The notes beneath the pieces are model-generated. The model had not been told where the DNA came from. It saw nothing but the letters and a program-made list of their open reading frames with translations, and did no database searches. Of a DNA stretch of 54,237 nt, positions 31,795-42,144 are shown one piece after another. The stretch covers positions 1,268,526 to 1,322,762 of the forward strand of contig BFEA01000446.1 of assembly GCA_003427395.1 (NCBI GenBank), written 5' to 3'. Within the stretch, counting starts at the first letter, position 1. Each line of letters starts with the position of its first letter. The position numbers were made by a program, and so were the translations under genes. This stretch comes from Chara braunii (taxonomy: Eukaryota; Streptophyta; Charophyceae; Charales; Characeae).

Positions 31795-31894
31795 NNNNNN
31801 NNNNNNNNNNNNNNNNNNNNNNNNNNNNNNNNNNNNNNNNNNNNNNNNNNNNNNNNNNNNNNNNNNNNNNNNNNNNNNNNNNNNNNNNNNNNNN
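31795..31894. other. Assembly gap (100 N)
   Basis: Exactly 100 N, a default scaffold gap of unknown true size. Confidence 1.
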
Positions 31895-33257
31895 GAGTGC
31901 TCATCACACTGAGGTAGGATAGTGGGATAGAGGGTGCGCTAGGAGTATTGATGTGAGGATGGGATGGGAAGGTGGTCTCACATTCCAGGACACCCACAGC
32001 CTACCACTCCAGGTGATCACTGTGTGGTCAGTGACCGGCCTCTACAACACCATGGACTTTTTATAAAAAAAAGAAAAAAAAAAGAGAAAGAAAAAGCTAT
32101 GTTACCAATGGTCCGCAGTTCGGACGTCTCCCCCGGACGTCTCCCCGGACGTAGGGTACCCCTGTCGTCCGGATTTCCGGACGACGACTTTTTGGCACTA
32201 AAAAAAATAAAAAAATAAAAAAATTATGACAGTGTTGCGCATGCCATAGAGACCCCCCATAAAAAAATTCAGAATTTTATGAGCATTTGGTGATAGGGTG
32301 CTATTTGGGGTGGGTGGGGGGGTACGAGGGGTTTTGGTGAGGATAGGAGGGGTATAGGTGGGGATTAGAATCTTTGAAGATTTTTATTTTTTTTTCTACT
32401 GGATCAAATAAGCCAAAATTTTGGTGGCATACACCTTATGCAAGGTAGAAGCCACATGCTTTTTTTCAAAAAAAAAATTTTTTTTTTTTTTTTTGCGCTA
32501 GGTCGGACATCCCCTGTCCGGTCCGACGTCCGACCAGACGTCCGGTCCGACGTCCCGGACAGTCAGGGGGGTCCCGGACGTCCAATAAAACAACCTAGAG
32601 AAAAAGTATCTTCTTCTCTCAATCTCACCTTCCACTATATACCTACCAGTACTCCTAAGCCTATACAGGGGACCCCTGCAAGCATAGCTGCATTTCTCCA
32701 TTTCTGAGTGTTATGCTAATCTTCTCTGTGTTGTCTTTTTTTCCTTCGGGAAAAGTTGTTGATTCCCCTGTGGCAAAAAACCTTTGTCATTTACCACTAC
32801 TCCTAAGGCTGATACAGGGAAGCCCTGCCAACATAGCTTTGTTGTCTCCCTCCAGCCATCAGAGGGGATGCATGTTGCCCCCAGCCCCAACCATTGTGGT
32901 CAAGGATGGGATGGGGCCACCTTTTCATCCCAAAATGGAGGCACATTGGAGGCCCCCCAAAAAACCTTTCTGTCATTCCTGCACCCTGGCCTAGGGCCGG
33001 TAGGGCCTCAACCCAGGCCTGAGGCTGCGCCCGCTTGATAACAAAAGTTATTTTTTGTATGTCCCTTGTCATGGTAGGATTTTTTGCAGGAGGCTGTTGC
33101 CAGATGACCGGGGTCCTTGAACTTTTTTTTTTTTTTTTTTTTTTTTTTTGGGAACAAAGCTCCAGTCTATTCGTGGGGAGCAACACGTGCTGGGAACCGG
33201 GCCCAGCGTCCCATATAGAAATTTACATACAATTTTGAAAGAATTTTGAAAGCTTGC
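31895..33257. other. No gene recognised; short repeats only
   Basis: Contains two clusters of GGACGTCC-like motifs (32119-32187 and 32500-32583), in which GACGTC and TCCGGA palindromes recur in both orientations, and a 27-base T run near 33123-33149. An inverted hairpin repeat lies at 33189-33212. No coding frame is convincing. Confidence 0.5.
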
Positions 33258-33890
33258 GGTACCGGGGCCACTACCCGGCTTTGGCTAAGAGCTAGATTAA
33301 GAAATGCAAACAAGCTACTGAAAATAGGCAAAAAATCAGAAAAAGACTCAGACCCCCTCCATCGTCTTTACCTCACTCCAGCAAGTCTTACTCCAGCAAA
33401 GCCACCATCTCTGCTGCTGCTGTACCCTATTACCATCCTACCAGCTGGCCCCCGCACTCGTAGGACGCTTGATATCCAACCATCTTCTCCCACTCACCTA
33501 GGCAAAGTTTCAGAAAATGTCTCAGAAACCCCCATCCATCCTCTTTACCTCACGCAGGCAAGACTTACTGCAGCAGAGCCACCATCTCCACTGCTGCTGT
33601 ACCCTATTTCCATCCTTCCAGCTAACCCCCTCACTGGTAGGACGCTTGATATCTCTCCATCTACTTCCAGCACCAACCAGCGACGCTCTGACTGCAGATC
33701 TTAGAAGCAGCTGAATAGAGTTTTGAAGGTTTGGGATACCGGGGCCATTACCCGGCTTTAGCGAAGAAAAATTGGAGCCAGATTAAAAAATTACTATGGC
33801 AAACTTCAGAAAATAGGCAAGAATTCAGGAAACGCCTCAGGAAACCCCATCCATCCATCCTCTTTACCTCACTCCTGTGACGAACCATTT
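33258..33890. repeat. Diverged tandem units of about 174 bp plus a third partial unit
   Basis: Units begin AGGCAAA...TCAGAAAA at about 33326, 33500 and (partial) 33814, each running through CCATC, TCTTTACCTCAC, GCAAGNCTTACT, CCACCATCTC, GCTGCTGCTGTACCCTAT and GTAGGACGCTTGATATC. A preceding segment (TACCGGGGCCACTACCCGGCTTT at 33260) recurs at 33737 before the third unit, so the higher-order unit is about 480 bp. Confidence 0.8.
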
Positions 33891-35229
33891 CCTGTAATCG
33901 CGCGACTTTCTGCGTGAAGCTGCCTTACGGCAACGAGTCGGGGTAATCGGGTGAAGTGCATCGGGACAGGTCGGCTGGGCAAGTTGCATGGATGCCCTCA
34001 CCTCCATTTTGTGTCCGTTTGAAAATTGCCGGGTCGGTGTCAAAAAGATCCCGCGCCAATGATTGAGTAAGTGCGCCTCAGCGAGCGCGAGGATAACGGG
34101 TGCCGTAGCTTCTTTCTTGTTCTGCTGGGAGCACTGGGAAATTTTTTACACGATTATCGCGCGGGAATACCATATTTGTTTTTTTTAATTTTCAACTGAT
34201 GCAACGCCCCCACGGGCTCTCGGAATTGTTCTTTTGTCTTTTCAGAATTTTGTTTTTGTAATTAGGACTTAGCTAGGAATTTAGGTGCTCTGAATTTTTG
34301 TTGCACCACGCTCCTTGATTGCGCGCATCCAGCCACGCTAGGAACCGGGCTCTGACTGGACCGCGCCCTTAATCTTGCGTATAACTGTAATTTTGGTGGG
34401 CGCAATTGTAATTGTATCTCTCTTCTTGCTCTCGTCTTCTTCCCGCCTCCTTGTTCCAGGCTATCTGCATGTGCCTCCCTACGACCTGATTGGCCAAGGT
34501 GTTGCATGCTCAGATCGACGCGTGGAGAGTGGCCACGTCCCGCACTCCGCGGCCTGGCCATGCAGAACGTAGGCACTTCCTCCTTTCACCCCCCCCTCTC
34601 TCACTTAGGCCTAATCCCGTATCTCACGCGCAAGCATACATGCTATAAATTTCGCAAGCGCGATTAGATTGCTCTCTATGAACCTTGGAGTTAGCGTGAT
34701 CAGTGAGGGTCGGCTAACAAGTCAGCTTGAAGAGGTGAGTCGACGAGAGAGTTGGACGATCCGGCGAGCTGGTGTCGAGTATGCGAGGTTGACGTGCGAG
34801 GCTGTGACGGACTGCCCGCATCAGGAGTGTGGAGCAGAGAGAGAGAGCAGTTGTGGGTGTGGGATGAGGTTCTTTCTTTTCCTCGTCTGTATAATTTTGG
34901 CTTCTGCTATGGCCGATTTTGTTGCGGCCTTTTCNTACTTTTTCTTGTAAATCGTCTCGGATTTTCTTTGTCGCTTTTGCCTCGTATGTATGCATGAATG
35001 GATGTGAACTCTTCTTCATTAGTGATCTTTTCGGATTTCCGATCTTGTCTTGCGATGCTTGTCTAATTATATCATCCATTTGCATCTGATCGCAAGCACC
35101 CGCTACGGATGTTTGGGGTTTTTATTATTAGTCTTTGATCGTCATAAGGCCACCAAGAACGCTGTGAGATGTTGAGTGTCCTTTTCCGCTTTTCTCTCCT
35201 TTTTTGTCACATAAATGGTATGAATGTGA
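33891..35229. other. No gene confirmed; possible LTR-like or promoter region
   Basis: TGTGACGAACCATTTCC near 33896 resembles an LTR start. A TATA box (TATAAAT, 34644-34650) and an AG|GTGAGT splice-donor consensus (34733-34740) lie on the plus strand. A promoter with a short first exon is possible, either of an LTR or of the unknown gene at 35230-35870. The evidence is weak. Confidence 0.3.
34644..34740 (+). promoter_or_regulatory. Candidate TATA box and splice donor
   Basis: TATAAAT at 34644-34650 is followed 28 bases later by ATG (34678) and a consensus donor AG|GTGAGT (GT at 34735-34736). The very short distance from TATA to ATG leaves almost no leader. Could be chance. Confidence 0.25.
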
Positions 35230-35870
35230 ATGAAACCTCTGGATCCCACCCAACACAGCATGAGTAGGAAAGTTGCATGTAGGATACCATCGCTGCCGCG
35301 ATACAAGAAACTCGAGCCTGATTCACTACCGCTCGTGCGCACGCTCACGTACGACTTCGATCTCGAAAAACCATGTCGTGGCGTACGCGCGCGTCTGCAT
35401 GAGCCGACCTCGAATTTATCATAAGGATGCGGGAAATCGAATTCATTAATCGGATATGGCTGAGGAAAGTCCCTTTTGGATCACCGATCGTGAAAGCCTG
35501 AGGGATTCGGAGTATCGCGAGTACTGGAAAGGCGAACAACTCAGACGACGGGGAAACTTAAGAAACCCGGAATTCCGCTGTCTGACAGAGAACGACCGAC
35601 TGTGCACGGGGGATTTCCACTGGCTATAACCAAGGACCCTAGAGGCCCAGACTATCCAGATACGGATAATACTCAATACTACATATCTCCGGGCTTCGTC
35701 GTTATTAATACTAGCTTCCCTCTCTTCCATTTCCTCCTTCCATATCACCAGCTCACAGTGGTACTGTGGAATTCCATAGCTCGCTATTGACCCAGCCCAC
35801 CTTGCGAGGATTGCCAGCGACATCAGACACGACCAGCGTCGGGATTTACCCGACTAATTTGAACCGAAGT
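35230..35870 (+). pseudogene. Unknown protein family, copy 2
   Basis: 35456-35629 is an open frame of 57 codons from ATG (MAEESPFWITDRESLRDSEY, REYWKGEQLRRRGNLRNPEF). After a 1-base shift in the G run near 35610, the reading continues to 35790 (FPLAITKDPRGPDYPDTDNT, YYISPGFVVINTSFPLFHFL, QLTVVLWNSIAR), a TGA stop, then PSPPCEDCQRHQTRPAS. An upstream plus-strand frame (35230-35424, RTLTYDFDLEKPCRGVRARL) may also belong. The second half matches copy 1 at 13190-13504. It is an Arg-rich, basic N-terminus followed by a hydrophobic stretch and a CXXC-His end. Family unknown. Confidence 0.5.
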
Positions 35871-35881
35871 TGAGCAGCGAT

Positions 35882-36082
35882 TGCACAGTCGTCACGACTT
35901 TCATGACCCCTCGGGGGCTGTGGGGATGACTATGCGAGGCAGTTCCCTCAGTACACAATATACTACATGCATGTAGACGGTATGTCGACCAGGTGCATTA
36001 GGATGAGTCCAATGCTCCGAATGGATCTGGTCTAGAAGGCATGTAAATGCATGTAGAGTGTTGTGTAGTGGAGCGAGGCTCT
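35882..36082 (-). repeat. Dispersed repeat R1, left half cut by the Harbinger insertion
   Basis: Contains the CATGCATGTAG palindromes, the GACCAGATCCATTC segment (reverse complement) and ends GTGGAGCGAGGCTCT at 36082, exactly where the Harbinger end begins. The rest of the unit resumes right of the element at 45269 with CTCTCTCTCGAG. Confidence 0.88.
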
Positions 36083-36084
36083 GA

Positions 36085-36104
36085 CCTCGTTAGACACTCC
36101 TTAC
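36085..36104 (+). repeat. Harbinger left terminal inverted repeat
   Basis: CCTCGTTAGACACTCCTT at 36085-36102; then the two ends diverge before further partial similarity (TTCCAC, TCCTTGGGGACG). Confidence 0.88.
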
Positions 36105-36116
36105 GGTTTCCTTGAG

Positions 36117-36208
36117 CCACAAGGAAACGTCCTTGTGGATTTTTAGGGGAATTTGCGGCGTCGTTCCACTCATCCTTGGGGACGTCCCCCGAGGATGTTT
36201 CCTTGTGG
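36117..36208. promoter_or_regulatory. Subterminal transposase-binding candidates, left end
   Basis: CCACAAGGA, AACG, TCCTTGTGG (36117-36138) is a perfect inverted pair; a further TCCTTGTGG lies at 36200-36208. The same 9-mer occurs four times at the right end (45140-45148, 45151-45159, 45227-45235, 45245-45253). Confidence 0.7.
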
Positions 36209-36690
36209 CTTCCCCGCGGCAATTTTCATACGTAAATTAGCGGCCGGTGGGTCGGACGTCCTTGGTCCAGCTTCTTTTGTCCGTGTGGAGGTGGCATGGT
36301 CCCATGACGCGAGGCGGGAAACGGCAGACGGCCGGCGATGCGAAAAGAAAGTTAACCCCAAGGGCGTGGGCATTTGAAATTCAAAATTCGAACAACTGCT
36401 GCGACGACGACGACAACGTGTGCCTGGCGGCGCGAGGGTGGCGTGCTGCGGAAAGGGGCCTAGTGGCGGCGGAGGTTTCGTCCCCAGGCCGTTGCGACTG
36501 CACGGGCAGCGTGTGGTGCTTCCATCGCCGTGGCCCTTTGCACACGTCGACTGCGCGTTGCTCCTCGTTGCCGTTTGCAGGACTGTAAGCATAGAAAAGG
36601 GGCCGCCTTTCGACGGACGTCTTCGACTTCTTCATCGCGTGCGGAAGTACGACAAAGACGGCAGCGGAACGACGGGACCGTTTCCACGTC

Positions 36691-38034
36691 ATGGCTATGG
36701 AGGGCGGCGCAGAGGGTAGACGTGATGCGTTGACTCCTCGTGAGCTGCAGGCCGTGGTGACGACTGTGTCCACGTTTGTTCTTCGATGTCAGCAGGAGAG
36801 GGCACTGGGGTGGCTGAAGGAACAGTTGCGCGCGAGTAGACGGAGGAAATTGACGCAAGATCCGTGCGATGGGGCCGAATACGTGGCGACGTCGGAGGTT
36901 GAGCTGTGCTACTCGTTCGGTTGCGGAGTGATACCACGTGCGACGTCGCGGTGGTGGGTGAAGCGCAGGACAGGAGGCACATGGGAAGACCTTAGGCAAT
37001 GCGATGATGCGACAGACGACTATTTCCAGGATAAGCTTCGAATGTCACCGCGAGTGTTCAGGGAAATCGCGGAGGCGTGTGCGCCTCATCTTCAGCGGCG
37101 GGTCACGTTCTACAGGGAGCCTTTGCAGCCGGACCAGATTGTGGCGTACGCGCTGTATAGGTGGGCTTCAGGAGAGACGTACGAAAGCAGCACATGCAAC
37201 TTCGGGATTGGACGAGCTTCTGGGCTGATTGTCGTCCGCGACGTTACTGCCGCGCTGCTAAGGGTGTTCGGAGAGAAGATCGCGTGGCCGACAGGACTTC
37301 GTAAACTCGTCGTTCTGCGGGTGTTTGCTGATAAAGGGTTCCCCAACTGCCACGGTTGCATTGATTGTACTCACGTCTACGTCGACAAGCCGGCGAACGC
37401 TCCGAGCGAAAACTACTACGACAGGAAGCGGCGTTTCTCCATCGTCGCGCAGGTTGTCGTCGACCTGGACTTGCGTGTGCTCGACGTGCACATGGGATAC
37501 CCTGGTAGCTGCCACAACATCAGGGTGCTGTTGTCCAGCCTGTCGCTGTCCGCAGAGGAGGGGTCGTTGTTCCGTGGTCCCCCCGTCACACTGCCGTTCG
37601 GTGTGAAGACGAATGGGTACGTTCTGGCGGACAATTGGTACCCCCCTTCCGAATGGATGGTCGTCCCGTATGGAGGCATCAATCAGCATGTCGACGAGGA
37701 ACGGTTTTACAACAAACAGAAGGTGGCCAGGGGAGCGGTGGAGAGGGCGTTCGGCAGGTTGAAGGGCATGTGGCGGCTGTTTCTGCGGACACATAAGACA
37801 AACCTGGGGACGCTCCCGCAGCAGTTCACCGCCGTGTGCATACTGCACAACATGCTGATCGGCGCAGGAATCCCCTTCGACGAGAATCTGCTATGGGAGG
37901 TCGACGCCAATGGTGTGCGACGACGCATGGACCTGGGGATCGAAGAGCCCCTCCAGCTTGTGTCAATGATGACGTCAACAGATGAAGCGTTGGCACTGAG
38001 GGATGCTTCGGCGGAACGATTGAAACACGATTGA
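36691..38034 (+). CDS. PIF/Harbinger DDE transposase (DDE_Tnp_4 type)
   Basis: An open frame of 447 residues from ATG 36691 to TGA 38032-38034, typical length for this family, which cuts and re-inserts Harbinger elements. The N-terminal helical region contains CDDATDDYFQDKLRMSPRVF and a helix-turn-helix-like LQPDQIVAYALYRWASGETY. The catalytic domain has D225 in GCIDCTHVYV, the second site as GYPGSCHNIRVL (N276 where HD is expected), D314 in LADNWYPPSEW and E351 in VERAFGRLKGMWR. The final conserved helix is TAVCILHNMLI. A 140-bp tandem repeat starts at the stop codon. The D-to-N change at the second acidic residue probably abolishes catalysis, although the frame is otherwise intact. PIF/Harbinger assignment is confident; activity is doubtful. 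Confidence 0.93.
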   Translation: MAMEGGAEGRRDALTPRELQAVVTTVSTFVLRCQQERALGWLKEQLRASRRRKLTQDPCDGAEYVATSEVELCYSFGCGVIPRATSRWWVKRRTGGTWEDLRQCDDATDDYFQDKLRMSPRVFREIAEACAPHLQRRVTFYREPLQPDQIVAYALYRWASGETYESSTCNFGIGRASGLIVVRDVTAALLRVFGEKIAWPTGLRKLVVLRVFADKGFPNCHGCIDCTHVYVDKPANAPSENYYDRKRRFSIVAQVVVDLDLRVLDVHMGYPGSCHNIRVLLSSLSLSAEEGSLFRGPPVTLPFGVKTNGYVLADNWYPPSEWMVVPYGGINQHVDEERFYNKQKVARGAVERAFGRLKGMWRLFLRTHKTNLGTLPQQFTAVCILHNMLIGAGIPFDENLLWEVDANGVRRRMDLGIEEPLQLVSMMTSTDEALALRDASAERLKHD

Positions 38035-38314
38035 GTCGTGTTTCATTCGTGGACGGCAGCGCGTGGAAGTGCATTGATTGCAACAATGGGCGGAGGGCAG
38101 ATTCCTCGTTCCGTCCTGCCTTTATTGGGTCGCTATCGTCTATACCCCGTCGGGGTTGGTGGTTTGCGTGGAGGGTCGTGTTCCCCATGTTGGACGGCCG
38201 CGCGTGGAAGCGCGTTCATTGCAGCAATGGTCGGAGGGCAGATCAGCTGTTCCGTCCAACCTTGATTGGGTTGATAGCTTTTGTCCTGCGTCGGGTGGGT
38301 AGTTTGCGTCGAGG
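38035..38314. repeat. 140-bp tandem repeat directly after the transposase
   Basis: Two full units (38035-38174 and 38175-38314), each starting GTCGTG, with GACGGC(A/C)GCGCGTGGAAG, ATTGNANCAATG and CGGAGGGCAGAT, then GGGT(C/T)G. A third begins at 38315 and decays. The period is exactly 140 in both offsets; 140 is not a multiple of three. Confidence 0.85.
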
Positions 38315-39422
38315 GTCGTCTTTGATTGCCGTCGTGATTCGCGGACGTGCGTCGCCGTCCGTTTTGTTGATTTTAGTTATTGCTGTTGAAGTTGTGCACT
38401 GCGGACACGGCGCACTGCGGGTGTGAAGTGCGCTGTTTTTGGGCACAGAGGATAGAGCACCGTTGGTCATTCGGGTGGGCCTGGAACTTCTCCCCCACCT
38501 CCCTTCGATTTTGAACTTTCCGCTATGAATTGTTTAACGACATCGCAAATCCCTTCCTAAGTTTGTATCGTCCATTTCCATTACGTGTTGGCGGTGTGTG
38601 TGTGTGTGTGCGTATCTCATTGCGTCGATATTGTGTGTTGGTATTTCTTTGCATTGATGCAGTGTGCCATTGCATGCTCACAATATGTTTTGTGGGACAT
38701 CTCATGTTGTTTGATGCGCTGCGCTTTGTCTTCATGCAAGTGTTGGACTGGAACTCAAACACATTTTTTCTTTGTCATTCATAGTAAGTGGGGGAGGAAA
38801 AAAAGAAATACAAACCAAACAAAGCAACGACCGACAATGGCACATGCAAATGGAGATGAGACGTCTGAATGTGCATCCAAGAAGGCAAGGACCGTTCAGG
38901 TGTGTGATGAGTGATAAGACATGATCTTACAATTGACGAAATGTCCTTCTAAATTGAAATAATAAAAAAAAAAGGTGCGCTTGAAGCGCAATCAACTTGT
39001 CTCGCCACAAGTTTCGTCAACAACAACACAAAAGAACATCGCAGAAACCTACTCCGCTCCTACAATCTGCTGAAGAGAGCGCCGTTTACCGTCGCTTCTC
39101 CAACATCGGCAGCCAAACACAATCCACATCCACAAGCAACCACGACCGCAGTTGCATCACGCACCCTGCCAAACTGGACGACCGAAAAAGTCGGGCGTCT
39201 GCATGCACGAGCGACACGGTGTACACGAGAGGAACGAAGGGAGAGACCATCAACAATCCGTTATCGTAAAGCGGCGCCACCAAACCTGCGTCTCGGACGC
39301 CGCCAAGCGCTCTTTCCTCTCCACTTCCCTTACCCACGCCGGAACACGAGACCCGTTCGCGTACCCTCTCCCGCGCTGCACGTGTTAGCACCAGCAACAC
39401 CCTCTCCCACCCTACCTCCCCC
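38315..39422. other. No gene recognised
   Basis: Inside the Harbinger element between the transposase and the minus-strand gene. Contains a short (GT)n run (38592-38607) and AT-rich patches; no coding frame is convincing. Confidence 0.4.
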
Positions 39423-40964
39423 CTACGTGTCCTCTTTTCCATCGTCGTCGTCGTCGTCCTCCAAGGGGCCCGAACCCAACCAATCCCTCCTCTTCGCGTC
39501 CTCTGGCCCCGTTATGGTCGCATCGTGCCCGAAGACGATGCCGCAGGAAGCCCAGTCAGGGATGTACTTCGGGTACTCTCCGAAGGTGGCGTTCGCCTTC
39601 CCTAGTCTCTCCGTCACGGCGTTCGTGGCTCGGATGATGGACCATCGATGATCGAAGGCGCGATGCATGGACGCGACGAGCGTGGGCTTCGCGACCAGCT
39701 TCGCGAAGTAAAAGGCTTCGTAGTGGCTGCACGGATCGTCTCCCGCCATGCGCATCAACCACATGCAGGCAGCCAACAAAAGTCTGAAGCAATCCGCAAC
39801 TCTAGACAGACGATCGTGCGAGATGAACCCGCCGTCGATGATGCCACCCATTTGCACCGCGGCGCGAAAAGCATGCGCGATGCATATAACGGTCGCCTCC
39901 TGGTGCGCCGCCATGTCGTCGTCCTCCGGCCTGTCCTCGATGTTCACGCCCGGAAACCACAATGGCAAGTCCATGTTGAGGTCGATTGTGTGCGCGCAAA
40001 CGGCCACGCTAAAGACGTTGCTCCACTCCTCATCGTACCACATAACGCGCGCAATGTCAGTCGCCACCGACTTCAGCGCGTACTGGAAAGCGACATTGAA
40101 TCCTCAGGGGCGGTTCCCGGACTTGAAGACCCATCCGTGCAAGACGCGCAGAGCAATATTCTCCGCTGCCATGGCACGGACGATCGCCTGCTGCAGTTGT
40201 ACGGGATCTGCAATCCTTGTGAGGGTCATCGACGATTTCGGCATGACGACGCTCCTGGGTACGGGGGGCGTTCGCAGCCCGCTGGCAATGGCGACAAAGT
40301 ACTCCCGCGTTTCTTGGACGATGTTGTACAGCCTTCGCCCCTCCCCCGTCGTCCAGAATGCTTTGTCATCGACCCACAGGCGGGCACGGTCGGCCAGTTC
40401 TCTCGCCATCCCTCCCCTCCGAACCCAGCTTAGAAGGGGGTTTTTATCCTCCCTTTCACCCTTGTTGTCGCCGTGCGTCGCCTCCCGCTCCACAACTGGG
40501 ACCTCCTCTCTCGCCCTCGCCACGGCACCAACATTGCCTGAAGACCCCGCGGCTGCACCAGCGATCCCCCCCCCACTCGCCACGCGCGCCTCGTGCTGGG
40601 CGCCCTCCCCTCCCCCACGTTCCATGGAGCCCCCCTCTGTAGCCGTGTTGCGCGGACGCGGCTGGGACGGCGTGGAGGGCAGGACACCCTGAGGTGGCCT
40701 TTCTTCAGTCGCGGCACGTATCCTGACTGCTGTTGCCGTGGCGCCTTGTGTGACATTGCGCTACCTGCCGCTTTCCAAGGGCTCGTCGTCCTCGCCGCCG
40801 ACGTCGACGACGACCTCCTTCGCCTTCGTGGTGTTGTGAGCACGCATTTGTTGCGCTCCCGAAGGAGGCGTCAACAATCTCCTCGCACCGCTCTGATCAG
40901 ATGAGCGTTGAAGACTGCTTCCCCGAGGCGCCGGCACGTTGTCCTCTGCTGCTTCCTCCTCCAT
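39423..40964 (-). pseudogene. Unrecognised Harbinger-borne gene, one frame with two stops
   Basis: Minus strand, one frame from ATG 40964 to the TGA at 39423. Two in-frame stops interrupt it: TAG at 40761 (after DDEPLESGR) and TGA at 40104 (KSGNRP then GFNVAFQYA; TGA could be from CGA). The N-terminus is acidic and low-complexity. The middle is LLSWVRRGGMARELADRARL, WVDDKAFWTTGEGRRLYNIV, then VATDIARVMWYDEEWSNVFS, VAVCAHTIDLNMDLPLWFPG. The C-terminus is DRLSRVADCFRLLLAACMWL, AMHRAFDHRWSIIRATNAVT and an Asp-rich end. About 514 codons in all. It shares strand with the Myb gene to its right. I do not recognise the family; it is not the canonical transposase or Myb partner. Confidence 0.6.
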
Positions 40965-41414
40965 CGTGAATACGTCGTCATCTTCCTCTTCGTTGGCTGT
41001 CGCCCAACTTCGTCCTCGTTGAAGAGGCAGGCTTGCTGATGCTTCTTCCGAATGGAGCCTCTTCGCCTTGGGGACATGCCGCCGACCCCTTTCCCGCCCC
41101 TGAGTGTCCGCGGGGATGTTTTCCCCCTTCTTGCCACGGGTGCCGCCTTTGCGTAGACATGCTTCCCGCCTCCATCAATGGCCGTCTATGGCTACGCCTG
41201 CGTTTGCACCGACGACGAACAAGCGCCTTTGCCACCCTGGGGAGCTGTGCGTCCACGTGTACCGACGTACTGGGGCGACACCGGCGAGACTGGTTCGCGA
41301 CGAGAAGAAGACGACACAGACAAACCTCCTAGTGGCGAGAGAGATCCGCGGCGACAAAGACAGAGGGGCCCGCGCTCGCCACACACACTACCTCCACGTC
41401 GACGCGAACGCGAC

Positions 41415-41768
41415 AAGAAGATGAACCCTTTGAACACTTCTCCGCGGCGAGAAGAATATCTTCACGACCAAGCGACGCCGGACCTCTGAAGGGGCGATAC
41501 GGATCCACGGCGAGAAGGATCCACAGCGAGAAGGAGAGCGACAAGATCCATAGCGATGATTGACGACGACATTCAAGAAGTCCCGGACGAGAAGGAGATG
41601 AACCCTTCGGACACTGCTCCGCGGCAAGAAGAAGATCTTCTCGACTAAAGGACGCACCTCCGAAGGGGCGATACGGATCTGCGGCGAGAACGATCCGCGG
41701 CGAGAAGGAGAGCGACAAGATCCACAACGATGATCAATGAAGACTTTGAAGAAATCCAAGACGATGAT
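41415..41768. repeat. 177-bp tandem duplication
   Basis: ATGAACCCTT at 41421 recurs at 41598. The two units share the sequences around CTCCGCGGC, GAAGGGGCGATACGGATC and GAGAGCGACAAGATCCA. The period is 177, a multiple of three. One minus-strand frame (41388-41864) reads both units as related peptides (SCRSPSR, GSFSP, IRIAPSEV). Confidence 0.8.
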
Positions 41769-42144
41769 GACTTTGAAGAAACGGGTGACTTTGTAGTGGC
41801 TTTGCGGTGCGACGATGAGGAGAAAAGGCAGAGGGTGTCCCTCGTAAATCTCGTCGCTGTGCACCGTGTGCGCCGACCTTCAGTGCTGGAGAAGCCGCAA
41901 GCGGACGACTTTTATGGTGGAGGAGGCGTAGACGCATCGAAAGCATGGAGCAGACAGATGGGCCCCGACGACGATTCCTCGCCTCCCGCCGTCGTCGACA
42001 ACGACACGTATGACAACAACTCTGTAGACCTCCTTCGCGCACACTCGCTTCATTTGTTGCCACGCCCAGCTCCCCGAGGCGCCTACAGACCCTTCGACGC
42101 CTCTGCAGAAGCGCGTCCATACACGCTCCACGGGCCGATATGGA
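41730..42144 (+). CDS. Hypothetical acidic reading frame, truncated by gap
   Basis: A plus-strand frame with acidic start NEDFEEIQDDDDFEETGDFV and a mixed, protein-like remainder, running into the N-gap at 42145. Its minus-strand alternatives are also open, so coding status is uncertain. If real it would be a fragment inside the Harbinger element. Confidence 0.2.
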
